64,000 nucleotides of DNA from Jiangella endophytica (lineage in GTDB: Bacteria; Actinomycetota; Actinomycetes; Jiangellales; Jiangellaceae): contig NZ_QVAI01000024.1 in NCBI RefSeq assembly GCF_003427025.1, forward strand, positions 1 to 64,000. Reading direction: 5' to 3'. The translations under genes and the position numbers were made by a program. Numbering within the stretch: position 1 is the first letter of the stretch; each line of letters opens with the position of its first letter. The notes beneath the pieces were generated by a model. It was given only the letters and a program-made list of their open reading frames with translations, searched no databases and was not told the DNA's origin. Of this stretch, positions 59,526-64,000 are shown piece by piece.

Positions 59526-60545
59526 GTGGCGAAGACGACCGTGGCACTGGTGGGTCTCGGCGCCATCGGCGTCGGCGCCCATCTGCCCGCACTCCGCCGC
59601 CACCCCGACGTCGACCTGACCGGACTCGTCGACGTCGACGCCGCCCGCCGGGACCACGCGGCCGCACTGGTCTCCGGTGGCGTCCCCACGTTCGCGTCGC
59701 TGGACGACCTGCCCGCCGTCGACGCGGTGGTGGTCGCCACGCCGCCGTGGGTCACCCCGGTGCTGGCCCGGAGGGCGCTCGAGCGCGGCAGCCACGTCCT
59801 GGTGGAGAAGCCGGTCGCGACGTCGGTCGCCGAGGCCACCCGGATCCTCGATCTCCCGCGCGAGCTGCTCGACCGCCTCCAGGTCGGGCTGACCTACCGC
59901 CACGACCCGGCCATCGCCCAGCTGAAGACCTGGGTCGAGCAGGGCCGGCTCGGCTCGGGGCCGCTCCTGGTCCGTGCCCACATCTACGACGAGGTTCGCG
60001 ACGAGTCCGACGCCACCCATCTCGCGCTGATCGGCGCCACTCTCGAGCACGGCAGCCCGGCGCTGCACGAGGGCTCCCACGTCTTCGACTGGCTGAGCCA
60101 CGTCCTGGGCGCCGAGGGACGGCTGGAGGACAGCTGGGCGGTGCGCACGGCACCGGGCCTGGCTGCTCCGAACCTGGTCGGCGGGCGGCTGCTCCATCCG
60201 AACGGAACACAGGTCCTCGTCGAGTTCGGCTGGTTCACCGCCGCGTTGCCACCGTGCGAGCTCACGTTCGTCGGCGACGCGGCCACCGTCCGCCTGGACG
60301 GCCGCACGTTCGACCTGACCATCACCGACCACGACGGGGAGGACACCGTGCGTTTCGAGGGCGAGCGCGTCCCCCGCTCCTTCGACCGCCAGCTCGACGC
60401 GTTCGTCCGGAGCGTCCGGGCCGGCAGCCGCCGCCTGACGCCGTCATGGGACGACGGCCTGCGTGCCCTGGCCGCCTCCGAGGCGCTGGACCGCCGTGTG
60501 CGCGAGACGCCGGCCACGGTCGACGGCGGGCGGTGGGAGCGATGA
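59526..60545 (+). CDS. Gfo/Idh/MocA-family oxidoreductase
   Basis: 339 residues. Rossmann NAD(P) motif VALVGLGAIGVGAHLPAL, strand VDAVVVATPPW, the EKP motif in HVLVEKPVATS (catalytic-type Lys), then the C-terminal beta-sheet domain with GSHVFDWLSHVLG. Oxidises a sugar or inositol hydroxyl. GTG start behind GGAAGGGTTGAGG. First of five coupled genes (ATGA/GTGA overlaps throughout). Confidence 0.92.
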   Translation: MAKTTVALVGLGAIGVGAHLPALRRHPDVDLTGLVDVDAARRDHAAALVSGGVPTFASLDDLPAVDAVVVATPPWVTPVLARRALERGSHVLVEKPVATSVAEATRILDLPRELLDRLQVGLTYRHDPAIAQLKTWVEQGRLGSGPLLVRAHIYDEVRDESDATHLALIGATLEHGSPALHEGSHVFDWLSHVLGAEGRLEDSWAVRTAPGLAAPNLVGGRLLHPNGTQVLVEFGWFTAALPPCELTFVGDAATVRLDGRTFDLTITDHDGEDTVRFEGERVPRSFDRQLDAFVRSVRAGSRRLTPSWDDGLRALAASEALDRRVRETPATVDGGRWER

Positions 60546-61282
60546 TGTTGACGTGGGAGGACGCCACTCGCGAGCAGCTCGCCGCCGCCCTCGCGACGTC
60601 GGTGGTGGTGCTGCCGGTCGGCGCGGTCGAGCAGCACGGCCCGCACCTCGCCACCGGAACGGACAGCCGGCTCGCTCGGCTGCTGGTGGCCGAGGCCGCC
60701 CGCCGGGCACACGAGCAGCACGGCGTCAGCGTGGTCGTCGCGCCCGCGCTGCCGTTCGGCGCCTCCAGCCATCACCTGCCGTTCGGCGGCACCCTGTCGC
60801 TGACCGCCGCCACCATGCTCGCGGTCCTGTCCGACCTGCTCCGCAGCATGATCAGCTGCGGCGCCACCCGCATCGTCGTCGTCAACGGGCACGGCGGCAA
60901 CACCGGCGTGGTGCACGCCGCGGCCGCGGACGTCGCCGCCGCCGGGGACGGCGTCGCGATCGCGCACCTCGACTACTGGACCCTCATCGAGCCGCGGACC
61001 GGCCTCAACGTCCCCGGTCACGCCGGGGGTTTCGAGACCTCGATGATGCTGGCGACCGGCTGGACGCCACCGGACGGCGACGCCCACGAGCCGCCCCGCC
61101 GCAGCTCCCCACCGCCGCGCCCGGAACCGCTGCAGGTGCACAGCCGGCGTCGGTGGCGCGCCATCGACGGCTACTCCGACGACCCGAGCAGTGCCGATCG
61201 AGCCGTGGGCGAGGAGATCTTCGCTCAGGCCGCCGCCGCGCTCGCCGGTCACCTCGCCACCTTCGCCCAGGAGCCCACGTGA
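60542..61282 (+). CDS. Creatininase family protein
   Basis: 246 residues. Metal ligands in VEQHGPHLATGTD (Glu30, His32, Asp41), NGHGGN (His117) and HAGGFETS (Glu165) are all present, as in creatininase/FAPy-deformylase-type hydrolases. The family opens lactams or lactones and cleaves amides with two metal ions. Coupled to both neighbours. In this locus a lactonase or amidase role is plausible. Confidence 0.93.
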   Translation: MMLTWEDATREQLAAALATSVVVLPVGAVEQHGPHLATGTDSRLARLLVAEAARRAHEQHGVSVVVAPALPFGASSHHLPFGGTLSLTAATMLAVLSDLLRSMISCGATRIVVVNGHGGNTGVVHAAAADVAAAGDGVAIAHLDYWTLIEPRTGLNVPGHAGGFETSMMLATGWTPPDGDAHEPPRRSSPPPRPEPLQVHSRRRWRAIDGYSDDPSSADRAVGEEIFAQAAAALAGHLATFAQEPT

Positions 61283-62043
61283 TCGACTTCCATACGCACA
61301 CCCCGGCCTGGCGAACGTCGTCCTGGCTCGGCGGCGCGACCTTCGACGCCGCCGACTTCCTCGCCTTCATGGACGGCGCGGGCATCGAGCGAGCCGTGGT
61401 GCTCAGCCACGACGGGCTGTTCAACCCGTCGCCGCGCGCCAACGACGAGCTGGCCGCGTTCGTCGCCGCCGATCCGGACCGGCTCGTCGGCTTCGGGACG
61501 GTCAGCCCGCGGCACGAGGACGCCCCGCGAGAGGCGGCTCGCATGATGGACGAGCTCGGCCTGCGCGGCATGAAGCTCCATCCCTGGCTCCAGGGCTTCA
61601 GCCTGCAGGAACGCACTCTCGACCCGATCTGCGAGGTTCTCGTCGAGCGCGGCGGGACGCTGCTGTGCCACGACGGCACGCCTCCGTACTCCACGCCCGC
61701 GCAGATCGCCGCGCTCGCCCGCCGGCACCCCGGCCTGCCCGTGGTCCTGGGCCACGGTGGCCTGCACGACTGCTGGCGCGAGGCGCTCGAGGCGTGCCGG
61801 CAGACCCCGAACCTCTACCTGTGCATCTGCGGGACGCCGCCCTACGCCGCCCGGCACATCGTCCAGCACGGCCCCGCCGACCGCATCCTCTTCGGCACCG
61901 ACGCGGGCCTGTCCGACCAGGCCGAGCAGCACTACGCCGTCGCCCGCGTCGCCGAGATCGACGGCTGGGGCATCTCCGCCGACCAGCGCCGGGCGATGCT
62001 CGTCGACAACCCGCGCCGGCTGCTCGAGGGGGCCGCCCGATGA
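61279..62043 (+). CDS. Amidohydrolase-related protein 1
   Basis: 254 residues, metal-dependent barrel of the Amidohydro_2 (ACMSD/lactonase-like) group. Ligands: H-x-H in VIDFHTHTP, His in TLLCHDGTPP, His in VVLGHGGLHD, and Asp in ILFGTDAG. All intact. GTG overlaps the creatininase stop. Hydrolase, lactonase or decarboxylase activity is possible. Confidence 0.9.
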   Translation: MIDFHTHTPAWRTSSWLGGATFDAADFLAFMDGAGIERAVVLSHDGLFNPSPRANDELAAFVAADPDRLVGFGTVSPRHEDAPREAARMMDELGLRGMKLHPWLQGFSLQERTLDPICEVLVERGGTLLCHDGTPPYSTPAQIAALARRHPGLPVVLGHGGLHDCWREALEACRQTPNLYLCICGTPPYAARHIVQHGPADRILFGTDAGLSDQAEQHYAVARVAEIDGWGISADQRRAMLVDNPRRLLEGAAR

Positions 62044-62921
62044 TCGTCGACGTCCACACGCACACGCCGACGCACCGGGGCCCGGTGCCGGCGGAGGAGC
62101 GGCGCTCGTACAGTTCCTGGCGCACCGACCGGCCGGTCGTCACGACGAACAGCTGGGCCGACTTCGACGAGGCGGCCAGTGCCGCCGACGTCTCCATCGT
62201 GTTCAACATCGCCGTCCCCGATCCCGAGGCGGCGACCGGGCTGCCGTACCCGCCGGAGCGCACCAACGACGCCACCATCGAGTTCGTCCGCGACGCACCC
62301 GAACGGCGGGTGGGCTTCATGTCGGTGAACCCGGAGGACCCGGGCGCCCTCGACGAGGCCCGCCGCTGCATCGACGCCGGGCTGCAGGGGGTGAAGCTCG
62401 GCCCGAACTACCAGAACTTCGACCCGCTCACGGAGACGGCGCACCGGTTCTACCGCTTCTGCGCCGAGCACGGCCTGCCCATCCTGTTCCACCAGGGCGC
62501 GTCGCCCATCCGGCAGGCGCCGCTGCGGTACACGTATCCGCTGGTGGTCGACGAGATCGCGCTGGCGCACCCGGAGCTGCGGATCGTCATGGCACACATG
62601 GGGCACCCCTGGGGGCGGGAGACCGTGGTCACGGTCCGCAAGCACCCGCACGTGTACGCCGACGTCTCCTCGATCTACCTCCGGCCCTGGGTCTGCTACG
62701 AGTCGCTGCTCTACGCCCAGGAATGGGGGGTGACCGGGAAGCTGCTGCTCGGCTCGGACTTCCCCATCGCGACCGCGGGAGAAGCCATCGACGGACTGCG
62801 CCGGGTCAACGACATCCTGGAGGGAACCGCCTTGCCTCGGATCAGCGCCCAGACCATCGACGCCATCGTCCATGCCGACGCGCTCGGCGCCCTCGGCCTG
62901 ACGCGGGGAGCCTCGGCGTGA
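62040..62921 (+). CDS. Amidohydrolase-related protein 2
   Basis: 293 residues, same fold as the preceding protein. H-x-H in MIVDVHTHTP, His in PILFHQGASP, His in IVMAHMGHP, Asp in LLLGSDFP, so the metal site is complete. ATGA overlap with protein 1. Tandem duplication followed by divergence; the two may act on successive intermediates. Confidence 0.92.
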   Translation: MIVDVHTHTPTHRGPVPAEERRSYSSWRTDRPVVTTNSWADFDEAASAADVSIVFNIAVPDPEAATGLPYPPERTNDATIEFVRDAPERRVGFMSVNPEDPGALDEARRCIDAGLQGVKLGPNYQNFDPLTETAHRFYRFCAEHGLPILFHQGASPIRQAPLRYTYPLVVDEIALAHPELRIVMAHMGHPWGRETVVTVRKHPHVYADVSSIYLRPWVCYESLLYAQEWGVTGKLLLGSDFPIATAGEAIDGLRRVNDILEGTALPRISAQTIDAIVHADALGALGLTRGASA

Positions 62922-63652
62922 TCATCGACGCACACGTCCGGGTGGGACGTAGCCGCGAGGCGGCGCTGAGCGTCCCGGACCTGCTGGCCACGATGGACCG
63001 GCTCTCCGTCGACGTCGCCTGCGCGGCCCCCGACGAGGCCGCCATCGCCTACGACAACCGCCGCGGGAACGAGCTCACCACCGGCGCCGCCGCGGCCTCC
63101 GGCGGCCGCGTGGTCGCGTACGCGGTGGCCAATCCCTGGCGCGGCCGGGAGGCGATCACCGAGCTCGAATGGGCCCGCGACGCCGGTGCCCGGGCGCTCG
63201 CCGTCGACTCCGTCCTGCAGGGCTTCGACCTGCTCGACGGGCTGGTCGACCCGCTGCTGGGCTTCGCCGCGGACCAGCGCTGGCCGGTCTACGTACGGAC
63301 GGGGACGCCGCCGAACGCCCTGCCGCTGACGCTGGCGCTGCTCGCCCACCGGTTCCCTGAGGTCACGTTCATCATGGGCCGCAGCGGCGCCACCGACTTC
63401 TGGATCGACGCCGCCGAGGCGCTGCGGTCCGCGCCCAACCTGCTGGGCGACACCAGCTACGCACCCTGGGACACGCTGCTGAGCGAGCTGGGCTCCGACC
63501 CCGCCATCACCCCGTCGCGGCTGGTGTTCGCGACCGACCAGCCCTACACCGTGGCCGCGAGCGAGGTGCGGCGCATCCGCGACTGGCCCATCGCCGACCA
63601 CGAGCGCGACCTCGTCCTGGGCGGCACCCTGCGGGCGCTCGTCGGCCTCTGA
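62918..63652 (+). CDS. Amidohydrolase-like protein 3 lacking metal ligands
   Basis: 244 residues, third paralogue in tandem. At the ligand positions it has DAHVRVG (second His lost), VYVRTGTPP (Arg for His) and FIMGRSGA (Arg for His); only the Asp in LVFATDQP remains. Predicted to be metal-free: a pseudoenzyme, a regulatory or structural subunit, or an enzyme with a new mechanism. GTG overlaps the stop of protein 2. Confidence 0.82.
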   Translation: MIIDAHVRVGRSREAALSVPDLLATMDRLSVDVACAAPDEAAIAYDNRRGNELTTGAAAASGGRVVAYAVANPWRGREAITELEWARDAGARALAVDSVLQGFDLLDGLVDPLLGFAADQRWPVYVRTGTPPNALPLTLALLAHRFPEVTFIMGRSGATDFWIDAAEALRSAPNLLGDTSYAPWDTLLSELGSDPAITPSRLVFATDQPYTVAASEVRRIRDWPIADHERDLVLGGTLRALVGL

Positions 63653-63703
63653 TCTCTGCGCGACCCCAGCACTGACCGACCCATGTCCACTGGGTCGAAA
63701 ATG

Positions 63704-63721
63704 GCATCGATATTTGAGAGG
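63704..63721. promoter_or_regulatory. Operator E of the catabolic locus (weak)
   Basis: GCATCG-ATATTT-GAGAGG, the poorest of the four sites but in the same place, six bases before the start codon. Confidence 0.42.
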
Positions 63722-63726
63722 TACTC

Positions 63727-64000
63727 GTGATCGACGTTGGCTCCAGCACCACGGACCGGACGGCGCCCGACGGCGGCGAGCCACCGGCCCCGCTCATCGC
63801 GGGGATCTCGCCGGTCCTCGAAGTGCCGTTCACCGAGAACGGCGACGTCGATCTCCCCGGCTTCGACCGGCTGGTGCGCCACGTGCTGAGCACGGGCGTC
63901 ACCAGCGTGATGTTCCCGGGCTTCGCCTCGGAGTTCTACAAACTGACCGAGGACGAGCGGACGACTCTGGTGGACCGGCTGCTCACGCACACCGCCGCAC
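63727..64000 (+). CDS. DapA-family aldolase/lyase (partial)
   Basis: First 91 codons; continues beyond the right edge. GTG after GAGAGG. After about 20 variable residues: PLIAGISPVLEVPFTENGDV, DLPGFDRLVRHVLSTGVTSV and MFPGFASEFYKLTEDERTTL, the opening of dihydrodipicolinate synthase-like aldolases; the Schiff-base Lys would lie outside the window. In this locus cleavage of a 2-keto-3-deoxy sugar acid is likely. Confidence 0.9.
   Translation, partial: MIDVGSSTTDRTAPDGGEPPAPLIAGISPVLEVPFTENGDVDLPGFDRLVRHVLSTGVTSVMFPGFASEFYKLTEDERTTLVDRLLTHTAA

Noticed and set aside
1-64000. CRISPR array
   Set aside because: No set of regularly spaced direct repeats and no cas gene was found.

Overview
The window is high-GC actinobacterial DNA. 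The signs are frequent GTG starts, purine-rich ribosome binding sites, many ATGA/GTGA gene overlaps, Tat signals, ECF sigma factors, a BTAD/TPR regulator and abundant GNAT, MarR and TetR genes. It resembles a soil actinomycete (a Jiangella-like or related genome is plausible), but the species cannot be fixed from sequence alone.

Layout. 1-5.0 kb: the N-terminus of a secreted protein, a lipoprotein plus Tat-exported DyP peroxidase pair, and a BTAD/TPR regulator coupled to a carboxymuconolactone-decarboxylase-like protein. 5.1-8.1 kb: isopentenyl-diphosphate isomerase, GNAT, a flavin/F420-type split-barrel protein, and a free-standing LAGLIDADG protein with a Myb-like tail. 8.1-14 kb: a covalent-flavin oxidase, a sulfite-oxidase-family molybdoenzyme, an ABC exporter, a GmrSD/DUF262 relic, and a DJ-1/MarR operon. 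14-19.8 kb: an ECF sigma factor, GNAT, HAD hydrolase, a TetR/SGNH/SRPBCC operon, a peptidoglycan-binding mini-protein and a membrane P-loop NTPase. 19.9-26.8 kb: sialidase-like protein, acetamidase/formamidase, and a glycine-betaine-type ABC importer. 26.9-30 kb: an ECF41-like sigma factor followed by a three-gene, translationally coupled unit of a RelA/SpoT-type synthetase domain, an 87-residue protein and a complete alarmone-hydrolase HD domain. 30-37.6 kb: MarR/epoxide-hydrolase pair, GNAT, a second covalent-flavin oxidase, and a glycosyltransferase/GH92 mannosidase operon.

At 37.8 kb a tRNA-Lys(TTT) gene marks an eroded integration hot spot. Two further copies of the tRNA 3' end lie at 40.0 and 42.2 kb, and a frameshifted tyrosine integrase follows the last one. 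Inside are an AraC regulator, a RibD/DHFR-fold protein and an XRE-ImmA/PIN-like toxin-antitoxin candidate. 44.3-47.9 kb holds an arylsulfatase and three small coupled genes.

From 49 kb to the right edge lies one large catabolic locus. It has a solute-binding protein, two ABC permeases, secreted PhoD and discoidin proteins, an uncharacterised barrel protein, a mutarotase, an enolase-superfamily enzyme, an IclR regulator, a Gfo/Idh/MocA dehydrogenase, a creatininase-family protein, three tandem amidohydrolase-like proteins and a DapA-family aldolase. A shared imperfect operator (TTCG, six bases, then GAA-like) lies just upstream of four transcription-unit starts. The gene set suggests import of a sugar-like compound and its non-phosphorylative oxidation: dehydrogenase, lactonase, dehydratase, aldolase. 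The strongest candidates for new biology are the split synthetase/small protein/hydrolase operon and this catabolic locus, with its metal-ligand-less third amidohydrolase.
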